The position numbers were made by a program, and so were the translations under genes. DNA of 64,000 nt from positions 1 through 64,000 of the forward strand of contig NZ_JAGGJW010000007.1 in NCBI RefSeq assembly GCF_017873175.1, written 5' to 3'. Below the pieces are notes generated by a model that had not been told where the DNA came from, ran no database searches, and worked only from the letters and a program-made list of their open reading frames with translations. This stretch comes from Neorhizobium petrolearium. GTDB taxonomy: Bacteria > Pseudomonadota > Alphaproteobacteria > Rhizobiales > Rhizobiaceae. The number at the start of each line of letters is the position of its first letter. The stretch's first letter is position 1. Shown here in pieces: positions 1 through 8,630 of this stretch.

Positions 1-121
1 GTTGCTTGCCACCACTTACCAAAGCGCCAAGCTCGTCGCGTTCGATCTGGCTAAGATCGACTCGATATCGTACGTTCATCACAATATCCCTCATCGTCGA
101 GGGACCTTGGATGAATCCGAA

Positions 122-430
122 ATGAATCAATTGCTTGACCAAAAGAAGCCGGGCGGACCAACCCCCTTCACCGCAAAGCAGGGCCAGTATCTTGCCTTCA
201 TATGGGCCTATTCACAGATCAATGGCCGTGCCCCAGCCGAGGCAGACTTCCAGCGATACTTCAAAGTCACCCCACCCTCGGTCCACCAGATGCTAAAGAC
301 ACTTGAGAAAATCGGATTGATCCAAAAGCAACCAGGTGTCGCGCGCAGCATCCAACTGCTCGTCCCCCCGCAAGACCTGCCAATTCTGGGCATAGAACAA
401 CCCGTCATAATCTCTGGGACGTCACACTAG
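122..430 (+). CDS. LexA/MarR-like winged-helix DNA-binding protein (5' end uncertain)
   Basis: Small (about 102 aa) protein that is almost entirely one winged helix-turn-helix. It has the LexA N-domain layout: a first helix (FTAKQGQYLAFIWAY), a turn with NGRAP, the recognition region VTPPSVHQMLKTLEKIGLI, and a basic wing (KQPGVARSIQL). No LexA protease domain follows, so it is not LexA itself; it resembles short stand-alone LexA-DNA-binding regulators. The frame is open to the window edge. I chose ATG 122; a TTG at 107 preceded by GAGGG is an equally good start, and the gene could also begin outside the window. It converges with the lipoprotein gene, whose end lies 12 nt away. The target is unknown. 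Confidence 0.6.
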   Translation: MNQLLDQKKPGGPTPFTAKQGQYLAFIWAYSQINGRAPAEADFQRYFKVTPPSVHQMLKTLEKIGLIQKQPGVARSIQLLVPPQDLPILGIEQPVIISGTSH

Positions 431-441
431 AGCCTCAGGCC

Positions 442-1206
442 CTAGCCCCTCTGCGATTGCCGCCAGCTCAGATAGTCCTGAATGGTTTTGCTGGCGATCG
501 CCTCCATGGTGGAAGCAGGTACCGCGGCCCATGGATCGGAGCCTTTGGCCGGCACGCTTTCCTGCCCCTGCATGCGATGCAACCGAGCGCCTGAATTGTC
601 GAGTATATCCCAGACATAGACGATGGTGACCTTGCCGCCGTCGACGAAGGCGGAGAAGTAGCCCTTCAGGATATTCTCCGTGCCGGTATCGCCTGATGGG
701 CGGATGGTAAGCCCGCTGGCGCGCGCCTCGGCGCCGAGCTGACGCGAAAGCGGGGTCACCGCCTGGACCGGCGCGCCGATGATCGGCAGGAAACGGATCG
801 TGCTGGAGGAGGAACTCGGGGGCGGTAACGATGCCTGCCGGGGTGCAGCAGCCGTTGCGGGCTGTTGCGTCGCCTGCTCCTGTCCCTGTCCATCCCATTG
901 CGGCGGTGGGCCGGAGGAGGAGGGGGATACCGTATTGCCTGATTCCAGAGCGCGAGCCTGGGCTTCCAGCGTGTTCTGCGGTCCCGTTGCTCCGCCTTGG
1001 GCATAGGTGCTGCTATTGTTATTATTATAGGTCTCCGGCTGCTGCGAGCGCGCCATCCGGTCCGCCTCGGCTTGTGTCACCGGCGTCGAAGCCCCGCCAT
1101 TGCCCGTGCCCACGTTCGCCTGTGGCGTCAGGGCCTCCGTCGTGTTGCAAGAGGACAGAATGATGGCGAGCAGGGTGGCGGAAAATAATCTTCCGAAAAG
1201 CTGCAT
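442..1206 (-). CDS. Conserved rhizobial lipoprotein of unknown function
   Basis: 254 aa with a clear lipoprotein signal: short basic start, hydrophobic core (LFSATLLAIILSS) and lipobox LSSC with the acylated Cys at residue 20. A low-complexity, Gln/Ser/Pro-rich linker follows (about 21-135), typical of an extended periplasmic spacer. A folded C-terminal domain (about 140-250) contains IRFLPIIGAP, a run with GTENILKGYFSAF and the C-terminal DYLSWRQSQ. I do not recognise an enzymatic motif. It lies 84 nt downstream of the M24 gene in the same direction as lgt, whose product lipidates exactly this class of protein. Function is not inferable. Confidence 0.75.
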   Translation of the reverse strand: MQLFGRLFSATLLAIILSSCNTTEALTPQANVGTGNGGASTPVTQAEADRMARSQQPETYNNNNSSTYAQGGATGPQNTLEAQARALESGNTVSPSSSGPPPQWDGQGQEQATQQPATAAAPRQASLPPPSSSSSTIRFLPIIGAPVQAVTPLSRQLGAEARASGLTIRPSGDTGTENILKGYFSAFVDGGKVTIVYVWDILDNSGARLHRMQGQESVPAKGSDPWAAVPASTMEAIASKTIQDYLSWRQSQRG

Positions 1207-1290
1207 GCCCGCCTCCTGTCAAAGATTCCCTGTCACGAAAGCTTATTGGTCGCCTTCGGGACCTGTCAATTGCCTGATCAAAGCGGGAAA

Positions 1291-2442
1291 TCAGCGCAAA
1301 ATAAGGTCCAGACCGTGGCGCGAAAGCGGCTGCGGATCGGCGCCCGTCGTCAGATAGGTGTGGCCGAGCGTCATGGCGGCACCGCTGTCGGAATCCATGA
1401 TGATCATGTGCACGAAGAGGGTCATGTCGGGCAGGATCTCCTGCGGGTTGCCGACATGGAACATCTGGTGCTCCATCCACGAGGGCGAGAAACGGGCGCC
1501 GAGCGAATAGCCGCAGGCATTGAGGCGGTGGCGTGAGAGCCCGCGCTCGTCGAGGATCCGGGCATGCGTGTCGAAGACGTCGCCGAACGTGTGGCCGGGG
1601 CGCAGCACGCTCTCGATGGCCTGGATCGTCTCGAGGCAAGCTTTGTAAAGCTCCCGGTGGCGGAAGGACGGTTCGCCGACCATGATCGTGCGCATCATGG
1701 CGGCATGATAATGTACCGCCGTGCCGGCCCATTCGAGCGTCAATTGGTCGGTCGCGTCGAGTTTTCGACGGCCGGCCTTGTAGCGGCAGAGGAGCGCGTC
1801 GGCGCCCGACCCGATAATGAATTCGTTGGCCGGATAATCACCGCCGCCCAGGAAGATCGCGCCCTGCATCGCAGCGAGGATTTCCGCCTCGTCGCCGCCG
1901 GCCTTGATGAGAGGGAGTGCCGCATCAAGCGCATCATCCGCAAGTTCGGCGGCGCGCCTGGCGTAAGCGACCTCCGCCGGGCTTTTGACGAGCCTGAGCG
2001 CGCTGACGAGATAGGAGGCGTCGCTGATCTGGCCGAATGTGGCGAGCTGATTGTCAAGCAGGCGGGCGACCCGGCCGGTCATGCCGTGCGTGTCGTACTC
2101 GACGCCGATCTTCGCGCCTAGCAGGTCCATGTCGCTCAGGAGATTCTTGAGGTCGAGCGTCGGATCGGCATTCACCCGGTCGACCCACACGATGACATTC
2201 TCGATGACCGAGGTATGGCGCGCCTGACGCAGGTCGGCCGAGCGGGTCAGCAGCGTCATCGTGCCATCGGCCTTGACCACCAGCGTCTGGAAAAAGCAGT
2301 AGCCGAAGGTATCGTAGCCGGTTAGCCAATACATGCTCTCCTGGGCGAAGAGAAGCAGCGCATCCAGCTTTTCAGCACGCATCTTTTCCGTCAGTCGTGT
2401 CAGGCGGTCAGCATATTCGCTTCTTTCGAAATGCAGGGCCAT
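1291..2442 (-). CDS. M24-family (creatinase/aminopeptidase P-like) protein, metal ligands apparently absent
   Basis: 383 aa. The N-terminal creatinase domain (about 1-130, with MYWLTGYDTFGYCFFQ) and the C-terminal pita-bread fold (about 145-383) are recognisable. In metal-dependent M24 peptidases five ligands sit in D-x-G, D, H-G-x-G, E-P and E motifs. Here the corresponding stretches read LEWAGTAVHYHAAMMRT, GYSLGARFSPSWMEHQMF and LFVHMIIMDSD, so most acidic ligands are replaced. That suggests a metal-independent hydrolase such as creatinase, or an ectoine-hydrolase-like enzyme, rather than a true Xaa-Pro peptidase. Start: ATG 2442 has a good GGGAGG six bases upstream; a longer start at 2463 would run into pgeF. 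It lies 1 nt after pgeF, in the lgt-midA-pgeF operon. Confidence 0.8.
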   Translation of the reverse strand: MALHFERSEYADRLTRLTEKMRAEKLDALLLFAQESMYWLTGYDTFGYCFFQTLVVKADGTMTLLTRSADLRQARHTSVIENVIVWVDRVNADPTLDLKNLLSDMDLLGAKIGVEYDTHGMTGRVARLLDNQLATFGQISDASYLVSALRLVKSPAEVAYARRAAELADDALDAALPLIKAGGDEAEILAAMQGAIFLGGGDYPANEFIIGSGADALLCRYKAGRRKLDATDQLTLEWAGTAVHYHAAMMRTIMVGEPSFRHRELYKACLETIQAIESVLRPGHTFGDVFDTHARILDERGLSRHRLNACGYSLGARFSPSWMEHQMFHVGNPQEILPDMTLFVHMIIMDSDSGAAMTLGHTYLTTGADPQPLSRHGLDLILR

Positions 2443-2443
2443 A

Positions 2444-3238
2444 TCAATCCTCCCGAAGTGCAATGGCTGAAATCTGGCGGCCGTAATCCGGCTCCTTGGC
2501 GTGAGTCGTGCGGCGATAGGAAAAGAACCGTGCCGTGTCCGGGTAGGTGTCGAAGCCCAGGTTTTCGGCGCGCACGCCTGCGGCCGTCAGCCGTCTGATC
2601 GTCAGCGACGGCAGGTCGAACATGGCATGTCCCGGCTTCGGTGAGGGCATGAAGAATTCCTCGTATGCCGAATCGAATGCCAGAAAGCGTTCGACGAATT
2701 CCGGGCCGACTTCGTAGCTCTTCGGGCCGATGGAGGGACCGAGCACCGCATTGATCCTGCCGCGCATGGCGCCGAGGGAAACCATCGCTTCGATCGTGTT
2801 TTCCAGCACCCCGCCAAGTGCACCCTTCCAGCCGGCATGGGCCGCGCCGATCACGCCGTTCTCGCAGTCGGCAAACAGGATCGGTCCGCAATCGGCCGAA
2901 AGCACGCCGAGTGCCACGCCGGGGACCGACGTCACCATCGCATCCACCTGCGGCCGCTCGCCGGCATAGGTCTCGTCGACGATGAAGACGTCGGGCGAGT
3001 GGACCTGATGGACGGTTGCAAGCTTTTCGGTGGGCAAACCGAACCAGGCGGCGACCCGCGCACGGTTCTCGATCACTCTTTCCCGGTGATCGTTCGAGCC
3101 GATGCCGACATTGAGGCCGGCATAAAGCCCTTCGGATACGCCGCCCTGACGGGTGAAGAAGCCATGGCGGATACGATTGCCGGCCATCTCGTTCAACAGG
3201 GGGCTCTCGATGGGCGTCGGCAAGGGGCTGTCCTGCAT
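2444..3238 (-). CDS. pgeF: Peptidoglycan editing factor PgeF (laccase-domain, YfiH/DUF152 family)
   Basis: 264 aa, the normal family length. Motifs of the YfiH fold are present: HGFFTRQGGVSEG near the N-terminus, HQVHS (about residue 77), SADCGPILFAD with the Cys ligand (about 116) and AAHAGWKGALGGV with the second His (about 133). The family binds copper/zinc through this Cys and His pair. Members act as cytosolic multi-copper-type oxidases or purine-nucleoside-handling enzymes, and in E. coli PgeF removes wrongly incorporated L-Ser from peptidoglycan precursors. It sits 102 nt downstream of midA and 1 nt before the M24 gene in one leftward operon beginning with lgt. Family assignment is secure; the exact substrate here is inferred. 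Confidence 0.92.
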   Translation of the reverse strand: MQDSPLPTPIESPLLNEMAGNRIRHGFFTRQGGVSEGLYAGLNVGIGSNDHRERVIENRARVAAWFGLPTEKLATVHQVHSPDVFIVDETYAGERPQVDAMVTSVPGVALGVLSADCGPILFADCENGVIGAAHAGWKGALGGVLENTIEAMVSLGAMRGRINAVLGPSIGPKSYEVGPEFVERFLAFDSAYEEFFMPSPKPGHAMFDLPSLTIRRLTAAGVRAENLGFDTYPDTARFFSYRRTTHAKEPDYGRQISAIALRED

Positions 3239-3340
3239 CGGCGTTGTCTATCCCGTTGATTTCAAGAGGTTTTCTGCAGGCGATGAAACCTGCGTGCTGC
3301 TTCGATCTAGGGCGAGAGTGGCGCAAGGAAAGGGCGGATG

Positions 3341-4441
3341 TCAATCCACCGGCCGGAACGGCATCAAATTCAAGGCCGGGCTGGAAACTGCGATCACCTT
3401 GAACAACTCCCCCATCTTGCCCGCACCTTCGCCCGCCAGCCGATCGACCGCCGCGGCAATCAGCCGCTGTTCGGATGGCGCCTTGTCCTTCGCGAGTGCC
3501 GCGGCGCGTTCGGCAAGGCCGAGGCCGTAGAGGAACTCGCCCTGGCGCAAGCCGCCGTTCAGGTGAACACCCATGGAAAGGGCGATCCTCGCCAGATCCT
3601 CGAAGTCCACGTGGCTCGTCAGGTCCGCCTCGCCCGGATGGGCGAGCGGTGGATCGAAGTCGTGGTTGCGCACGGCCTGCAGCGTGTCTCCGAAGCCGGT
3701 GACCATATGGCCGTAGTCGATGATCAGGGCAGTTCCGCCAAACGTCTTCAGCCGGTCGCAGAGCGTCTGCATGACCGCCTGGCGTGCCGGCGCCAGCTCG
3801 AAGACCGTGCCGTCGGGAATGGAGGCCGTTGACGATGGCAGAAGATCGGGATCGAGCGTCGCGACGCCGGCGGCGAAAGTGAGTTGATCGTCGGCATTCA
3901 GGCCGACAAGACGCTCGCGGAAGCCGGTCGGTGTTCTGACGAACTGGCGGATCGGGATCGCGTCGAAGAGTTCATTCGCGGCAATCAGCGTAAAACCTTC
4001 GGGTACATCTTCGAAACTGTCGTGCCAGGTAATCTTCGTGGAATAGGCCTCCAGCGTCACGCGCTGCACGCCGCGAAGCCTTTCGCTGGTCTCGACCAGA
4101 TGAACATTCAGGCCTTCGAAGAGCAGGGGGGCGATGCGTTTGATCACCCGCAGCATATCGGCCATCATCGTGCCGCGGCCGGGCCCGACCTCGACCAGCC
4201 GGACGGCTGCCGGGCTGCCATGGCGCTGCCAGGCATGCACGACGAAGATGCCGACCATCTCGCCGAAAAGCTGGCTGATCTCCGGTGCGGTGATGAAATC
4301 GCCATGCCGGCCGAAAGGCTCGCGGCTGCGGTAATAGCCATATTCCGGATCGGCGAGGCAGAGCGCGAAATAATCGGTGACGCTGATCGGGCCGCTCGCC
4401 CGGATGAGGTTTTTTATCTTGTCTGTAAGGGGCGTGCTCAC
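3341..4441 (-). CDS. MidA/NDUFAF7-family SAM-dependent protein arginine methyltransferase
   Basis: 366 aa. NDUFAF7 (human MidA) dimethylates an arginine of the complex I subunit NDUFS2 during assembly; bacterial homologues are assumed to act similarly. Visible features: N-terminal EYGYYRSREPFGRHGDFITAPEISQLFGEM, the signature of the family; SAM-binding motif VEVGPGRGTMM (about residue 90); ELFDAIPIRQF after the Rossmann strands; and a C-terminal EFLYGLGLAERA. The start is a GTG at 4441 (GGAGG upstream); it lies inside the 3' end of lgt, overlapping by 19 nt, which implies translational coupling. The longer open frame upstream of this GTG is antisense-free read-through of lgt in another frame and carries no family residues. 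Confidence 0.9.
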   Translation of the reverse strand: MSTPLTDKIKNLIRASGPISVTDYFALCLADPEYGYYRSREPFGRHGDFITAPEISQLFGEMVGIFVVHAWQRHGSPAAVRLVEVGPGRGTMMADMLRVIKRIAPLLFEGLNVHLVETSERLRGVQRVTLEAYSTKITWHDSFEDVPEGFTLIAANELFDAIPIRQFVRTPTGFRERLVGLNADDQLTFAAGVATLDPDLLPSSTASIPDGTVFELAPARQAVMQTLCDRLKTFGGTALIIDYGHMVTGFGDTLQAVRNHDFDPPLAHPGEADLTSHVDFEDLARIALSMGVHLNGGLRQGEFLYGLGLAERAAALAKDKAPSEQRLIAAAVDRLAGEGAGKMGELFKVIAVSSPALNLMPFRPVD

Positions 4442-4458
4442 GGCCGTGCGCCTCCGCC

Positions 4459-5316
4459 TCAAACCTGGGCAGACGCAGAAGCAGCTGCTGCGCGTGCCCG
4501 GGCGATGGCCCAAAGGCCGACAGCGATCATCGGCAGCGACAGAACCATGCCCATCGTCAGCCAATTCGTGCCGAGCAAGTAGCCGAGTTGGGCATCCGGC
4601 TCCCGGAAAAACTCCACGAAAATACGGCAGAGCGCATATCCGACGACGAAGGTGCCGCAGACCGTGCCAGGGGCCCTCAGCGCCTTGAAGCCGAAAATCA
4701 TCAGCGCCAGCACCAGAACGAGCACGATTCCTTCGAGGCCCGCTTCGTAGAGCTGGCTCGGATGGCGCGCGAACGGCCCACCGGTCGGGAAGACGACGGC
4801 CCAGGGCATGTCGCTCAATCGTCCCCAAAGCTCGCCGTTGATGAAGTTGGCGATGCGGCCGAAGAAGAGCCCGAAGGGCACGACGGCAGCCACCGTATCG
4901 AACATGCTCCAGACCGGAATGCCATTGCGGCGGGCAAAGAAGATCATGGCGATCGTCGCGCCAAGGAAACCGCCGTGGAAGGACATGCCGCCGTTCCAGA
5001 TCTCGATTGCCCGAATCGGATTCTCCAAAACGGCAGCGAAATCGTAGAAGAGCACGTAGCCGATGCGGCCGCCGAGCACCACGCCGACAGCGACCCAGAC
5101 CAGGAAGTCGTCGAGGTGGGCAATGGTGATCGGAGACTGACCACCCTTCCAGAGCGAGCCGTTTGCCGCCAGACGGCGCGCATAGAGCCAGCCGAGCAGG
5201 ATGCCGGCGACATAGGCCAGACCGTACCAATGGATGGCCAGCGGGCCGATGGAGAAGGCCACCGGATCGATGTTCGGGAACGGCATCAGGGCGAAAAGAT
5301 GTAGCGCTTCGTACAA
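4459..5316 (-). CDS. lgt: Phosphatidylglycerol–prolipoprotein diacylglyceryl transferase
   Basis: 285 aa inner-membrane enzyme that transfers diacylglycerol from phosphatidylglycerol to the lipobox cysteine of prolipoproteins, the first step of lipoprotein maturation. Seven membrane segments are evident. Diagnostic motifs: [21 protein letters not shown] near the N-terminus, FHGGFLGA (about 103-110) and the Lgt signature [14 protein letters not shown] (about 140), which carries the essential Arg/Asn/Glu. The start fits the usual rhizobial N-terminus, which extends roughly ten residues before PFPNIDP. First gene of the leftward lgt-midA-pgeF-M24 operon; divergent from the ubiK-like gene with about 200 nt between them. 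Confidence 0.96.
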   Translation of the reverse strand: MYEALHLFALMPFPNIDPVAFSIGPLAIHWYGLAYVAGILLGWLYARRLAANGSLWKGGQSPITIAHLDDFLVWVAVGVVLGGRIGYVLFYDFAAVLENPIRAIEIWNGGMSFHGGFLGATIAMIFFARRNGIPVWSMFDTVAAVVPFGLFFGRIANFINGELWGRLSDMPWAVVFPTGGPFARHPSQLYEAGLEGIVLVLVLALMIFGFKALRAPGTVCGTFVVGYALCRIFVEFFREPDAQLGYLLGTNWLTMGMVLSLPMIAVGLWAIARARAAAASASAQV

Positions 5317-5516
5317 GTTATCGGGTTCTCAACCTGTTCATATCGTCGCGGAACATGGCGTTGCGGCCATCGCCGGTCAAGGCGAATCTCAGCAAGAGCC
5401 CGTGCCGGCGGTGGATGACGCTTGCAACGGGTCGCGGCAGGCCCTACTTCATCTTCATGGACATTTTCGGGCCGCACTTCCGTAGAGTGGGCGGCCAGAC
5501 ATACGGGAGTAAGATC

Positions 5517-5771
5517 ATGGCAACCGGCACGAACCGCATTCTCGACGATTTCGCGCGGCTGATGACCGATGCCGCGGGAGCTGCGCAAGGCGTGCGCAAG
5601 GAGTTCGAGACAGCCTTCCACGCTCAGGCCGAGCGCTTCCTGAACAATATGGACGTAGTCAAGCGTGAGGAATTCGAGGCCGTCCGCGAAATGGCCGCCC
5701 GCGCCCGCGACGAAAACGAGGCACTGAAAGCCCGGATCGAGGCGCTGGAGGCGAAGCTTTCAGGCCAATGA
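5517..5771 (+). CDS. ubiK: UbiK/YqiC (BMFP) family accessory factor
   Basis: 84 aa, the family's size. The N-terminal helix has an amphipathic character (ILDDFARLMTDAAGAAQGVRKEFE) and the C-terminal half (about 50-82) is a coiled coil ending in EALKARIEALEAKL, the layout of membrane-fusogenic BMFP proteins. In Proteobacteria UbiK binds the Ubi enzymes and lipids and supports aerobic ubiquinone synthesis. ATG 5517 is chosen because it gives exactly the family length; a longer frame to 5163 is antisense to lgt. It is divergently transcribed from lgt, the same neighbourhood seen in many rhizobia. Confidence 0.8.
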   Translation: MATGTNRILDDFARLMTDAAGAAQGVRKEFETAFHAQAERFLNNMDVVKREEFEAVREMAARARDENEALKARIEALEAKLSGQ

Positions 5772-5805
5772 GACCGGTACCGTTTATGAGGACGGGGGCA
5801 GTGGA

Positions 5806-6606
5806 ATGGACAAGGCGACCGTCATCAACGATATCGCGGCCGCCCTCAGAAACGAACCGACGATCGCAGCGCTGTTCTTAAGCGGCAGCTATGGCGCTGG
5901 AATCGAGGATGCATACAGCGATATCGATTTCCTGGCGGTTTCCCGCGACGGCCCTACGGATGAATTTGCCGCGCTCTTGCGCGAATCCATCGGTAAAAAG
6001 GGTGAAATCGTTCTCTGGCGGGACAGGCAGATCAAACCCACGCTGATCAACGCCATCACGGCGGATTGGCTGCGCATCGACGTTGACATCATCAATCCCG
6101 ATCAAATGGCCCGGCGAAGCGCCGACGGTTTGAAGGTCGTGTTCGATCACGATCGGATTCTGGAAACCTTGCCAACGGCTCCGTCAAGGGCGAGCCCCGA
6201 TCCGGCGCGCATGAAATGGCAGTTCGAGGAATTCATCCGGATTTTCGGGCTGCTGCCGCTCGCGATAGGCAGAGGGGAATATCTTAACGGGATCACCGGC
6301 ATCTTCCATCTCAGGAATCTTCTCACCGAGCTTCTGATCGAAGAGACAGCCGCTCCCAATCGGGGAGGGGCTCTTCATCTGAACAGGCTGATCACCGAGG
6401 AGCAAAAGCAGGTCCTCGCCGGGTTGCCACTGCCTTCACCGACGAGAGAGGCGATCATCTCAGCCAATCTAGCCTATGCGAAAGCGTATCTGCCGCGGGC
6501 ACGCAGGGTGGCGACGAAGATCGGCGTGGAATGGCCCGAGCGGTTCGAAGCGGCTACGTGGGCTCACCTCCGGCACATGTTGGGAATCGAGTTTTCCGAC
6601 ACCTGA
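5806..6606 (+). CDS. Nucleotidyltransferase-domain protein (aminoglycoside-adenylyltransferase/KNTase-like fold)
   Basis: 266 aa. The N-terminal domain carries the polymerase-beta-type nucleotidyltransferase signature: LFLSGSYGAGIEDAYSDIDFLAV (about 23-45), i.e. G-S-x-G followed by D-I-D, the metal-binding acidic pair. A third acidic residue is probably in LRIDVDII (about 88). The C-terminal part is helical, as in ANT-type adenylyltransferases. The family covers antibiotic adenylyltransferases and many uncharacterised proteins; nothing here fixes the substrate, so a resistance function should not be assumed. It starts 34 nt after the ubiK-like gene on the same strand and may be co-transcribed. 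Confidence 0.75.
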   Translation: MDKATVINDIAAALRNEPTIAALFLSGSYGAGIEDAYSDIDFLAVSRDGPTDEFAALLRESIGKKGEIVLWRDRQIKPTLINAITADWLRIDVDIINPDQMARRSADGLKVVFDHDRILETLPTAPSRASPDPARMKWQFEEFIRIFGLLPLAIGRGEYLNGITGIFHLRNLLTELLIEETAAPNRGGALHLNRLITEEQKQVLAGLPLPSPTREAIISANLAYAKAYLPRARRVATKIGVEWPERFEAATWAHLRHMLGIEFSDT

Positions 6607-6935
6607 TCCGACCTTGCCGTCGAAAAATCCTTCCCTGTGGACACTGGCAAAAAAGCAAGTCGCCAGAGTCGGTTATGACTCCCTTCTGATCCCGGACGCG
6701 AAGAAGTTTCCAAGTGGAATTTAGTAAAATCGAGTGAAAGGGGCTGCCAGTCGGACTCCGTCTAGGTACACTGATTTTAAACGATGATTCGAAACGGGTT
6801 GGTAAGCTCCAGACAGGGTGACTGCGTTATTCTGGAGGTGTCGGGCGATCATCGAACGTGTTGTTCCCGGTCATTGTTCGCGTGTTTTGGCGTTTTCGCA
6901 CGAATCCGCAATCATCCCGGTCAAGAAGGTGCCGC
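6607..6935. other. Intergenic region, no gene seen (329 bp)
   Basis: Lower in GC than its neighbours and with scattered stop codons in all frames. The open frames crossing it have no conserved-looking sequence. It presumably holds the promoter of the ybjN-proC pair; I see a plausible ribosome site (AAGAAGG) just before the ATG at 6936 but no convincing -35/-10 pair. Confidence 0.5.
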
Positions 6936-7436
6936 ATGAGCCTTATGGAATTGGAAATCGAACGTCAGTCGAATCCGGTCGACATGATCGAGTTCGTCGC
7001 AGCCTCGAACGACTGGACGTTCGAACGGTCGGGCGAAGATGAAATCGCTATGACCGTGGAAGGGCGCTGGGCCGACTACCATGTTTCCTTCTCCTGGATG
7101 GAAGAATTCGAAGCGCTGCATCTGGCCTGCGCCTTCGATATCAAGATCCCGGACATACGGGTCAATGAAGTCATCCGCCTGCTCTCGCATATTAACGGGC
7201 AGGTGCTGATGGGTCATTTCGACCTTTGGCGTCAGGAAGATGTGATCATCTTCCGGCAATCCTTGCTGCTGGCCGGCGGTGCGGAGCCGAACAATCAGCA
7301 GGTGGAAGTGCTGCTGTCGAGCGCGCTTGAGGCCTGCGAGGCCTATTATCAGGCCTTCCAGTTTGTCGTATGGTCGGGCATGGAAGCGAAAGCGGCCATG
7401 GATGCCGTTCTGTTTGAAACCGTAGGCGAAGCCTGA
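6936..7436 (+). CDS. YbjN domain-containing protein
   Basis: 166 aa. Resembles alphaproteobacterial YbjN (DUF1790) proteins, which have a chaperone-like fold and are linked to stress and motility in Enterobacteria, although the molecular role is unsettled. Visible: NPVDMIEFVAASNDWTFERSGEDEI, the domain core with EALHLACAFDIKIP, and LLSHINGQVLMGHFDLW. ATG 6936 follows AAGAAGG. Its stop codon overlaps the proC start (TGATG), so the two proteins are made from one message with likely translational coupling. This ybjN-proC pairing is common in rhizobia but its meaning is not known. Confidence 0.82.
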   Translation: MSLMELEIERQSNPVDMIEFVAASNDWTFERSGEDEIAMTVEGRWADYHVSFSWMEEFEALHLACAFDIKIPDIRVNEVIRLLSHINGQVLMGHFDLWRQEDVIIFRQSLLLAGGAEPNNQQVEVLLSSALEACEAYYQAFQFVVWSGMEAKAAMDAVLFETVGEA

Positions 7437-8254
7437 TGACCGTGGTCCAGCTCGGATCGATCCTTCTCATCGGCGCCGGCAACATGGGGGGCGCGATGCT
7501 TTCCGGCTGGCTGAAGAACGGCGTGCCCGGCGCTTCCGTCACGGTTGTCGATCCGTCGCCGTCGGAGGCGATGAAGGCGATCATTTCCGATGCCGGCGCG
7601 CGTCATTTCACCGCCCTGCCGGAAAGGTTTTCGGCCGATATCCTGTTCCTTGCAATCAAGCCGCAATTGATGGATGCAGTCCTGCCGCCGTTGAAGCCGG
7701 CTGTTGGTCCGGGGACCGTCGTGGTCTCCGTCGCTGCCGGCAAGACACTGTCCTATCTTCAAAGCCATCTTGGCGATGCGGCGATGGTGCGCGCCATGCC
7801 GAATACGCCGGCGATGATCGGCCGCGGCGTTACCGGTGCCTATGCCAATCCCAAGGTCAGCGATGCCCAGCGAGAGGCGGTGCAGTCTCTGCTCAAGGTC
7901 AGTGGGCCTGTGGAATGGGTGTCGAGCGAAGCGGATATCGATGCAGTGACCGCGGTTTCGGGCAGCGGTCCGGCTTATGTGTTCTATCTCGTGGAGTGCA
8001 TGGCCGAGGCGGGCCGCAAAGCCGGCCTGCCGGCGGACCTCGCCATGCGGCTTGCGCGGGAAACTGTCTCGGGGGCTGGTGAGTTGCTGCACCAGTCCCC
8101 CGAAGACGCTTCGAAACTTCGTCAGAATGTCACATCGCCCGGCGGCACGACGGCGGCAGCGCTTGCGGTGCTGATGGCCGCAGACGGCATGCAGCCGCTG
8201 TTCGACAAGGCGATCGCCGCGGCTCGCAAGCGGGCGGAAGAACTCGGAAGCTGA
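7436..8254 (+). CDS. proC: Pyrroline-5-carboxylate reductase
   Basis: 272 aa. Reduces 1-pyrroline-5-carboxylate to L-proline with NAD(P)H, the last step of proline synthesis. The N-terminal Rossmann motif is [16 protein letters not shown] (about 10-25). The dimerisation domain carries the P5CR signature [20 protein letters not shown] (about 170-190) and the conserved [11 protein letters not shown] (about 237). Length and motifs are complete. Starts one base inside the ybjN stop codon; followed after 11 nt by the csaA-like gene, so the three genes probably form one operon. Confidence 0.97.
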   Translation: MTVVQLGSILLIGAGNMGGAMLSGWLKNGVPGASVTVVDPSPSEAMKAIISDAGARHFTALPERFSADILFLAIKPQLMDAVLPPLKPAVGPGTVVVSVAAGKTLSYLQSHLGDAAMVRAMPNTPAMIGRGVTGAYANPKVSDAQREAVQSLLKVSGPVEWVSSEADIDAVTAVSGSGPAYVFYLVECMAEAGRKAGLPADLAMRLARETVSGAGELLHQSPEDASKLRQNVTSPGGTTAAALAVLMAADGMQPLFDKAIAAARKRAEELGS

Positions 8255-8265
8255 GCGAGAGTGTC

Positions 8266-8607
8266 ATGGCCGAAGAGATCACCTACGGCGATTTTGAGAA
8301 AGTCGATATCCGCGTCGGCACGATCGTCGAGGCGGAAATCTTTCCGGAAGCCCGCAAACCGGCGTTCAAGCTGAAGATCGATTTCGGCCCCGAAATCGGC
8401 GTCAAGAAATCCTCGGCGCAGATCACGGTGCATTATACGCCAGAGATGCTGGTCGGCCGGCAGGTGCTCGGTGTCGTGAACTTTCCACCGCGGCAGATCG
8501 GCCCGTTCCGCTCCGAGGTGCTGACCCTCGGTTTCGAGGATGAGAAGGGCGCGATCGTGCTTGCAGCCGTCGAACAGCAGGTGCCGAACGGCAAAAGGCT
8601 GATGTAG
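8266..8607 (+). CDS. tRNA-binding domain protein, CsaA-like
   Basis: 113 aa, a single OB-fold tRNA-binding domain (EMAP/Trbp111 type). Signature: [33 protein letters not shown] (about 9-41), then [31 protein letters not shown] and the C-terminal VPNGKRLM, which matches CsaA proteins. CsaA was described as a chaperone linked to protein export in Bacillus and binds tRNA in structures; the physiological role in rhizobia is unproved. Last gene of the probable ybjN-proC-csaA operon; converges with the DUF1349 gene. Confidence 0.88.
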   Translation: MAEEITYGDFEKVDIRVGTIVEAEIFPEARKPAFKLKIDFGPEIGVKKSSAQITVHYTPEMLVGRQVLGVVNFPPRQIGPFRSEVLTLGFEDEKGAIVLAAVEQQVPNGKRLM

Positions 8608-8630
8608 GACGGATCTCGCGCGGCGACCCT

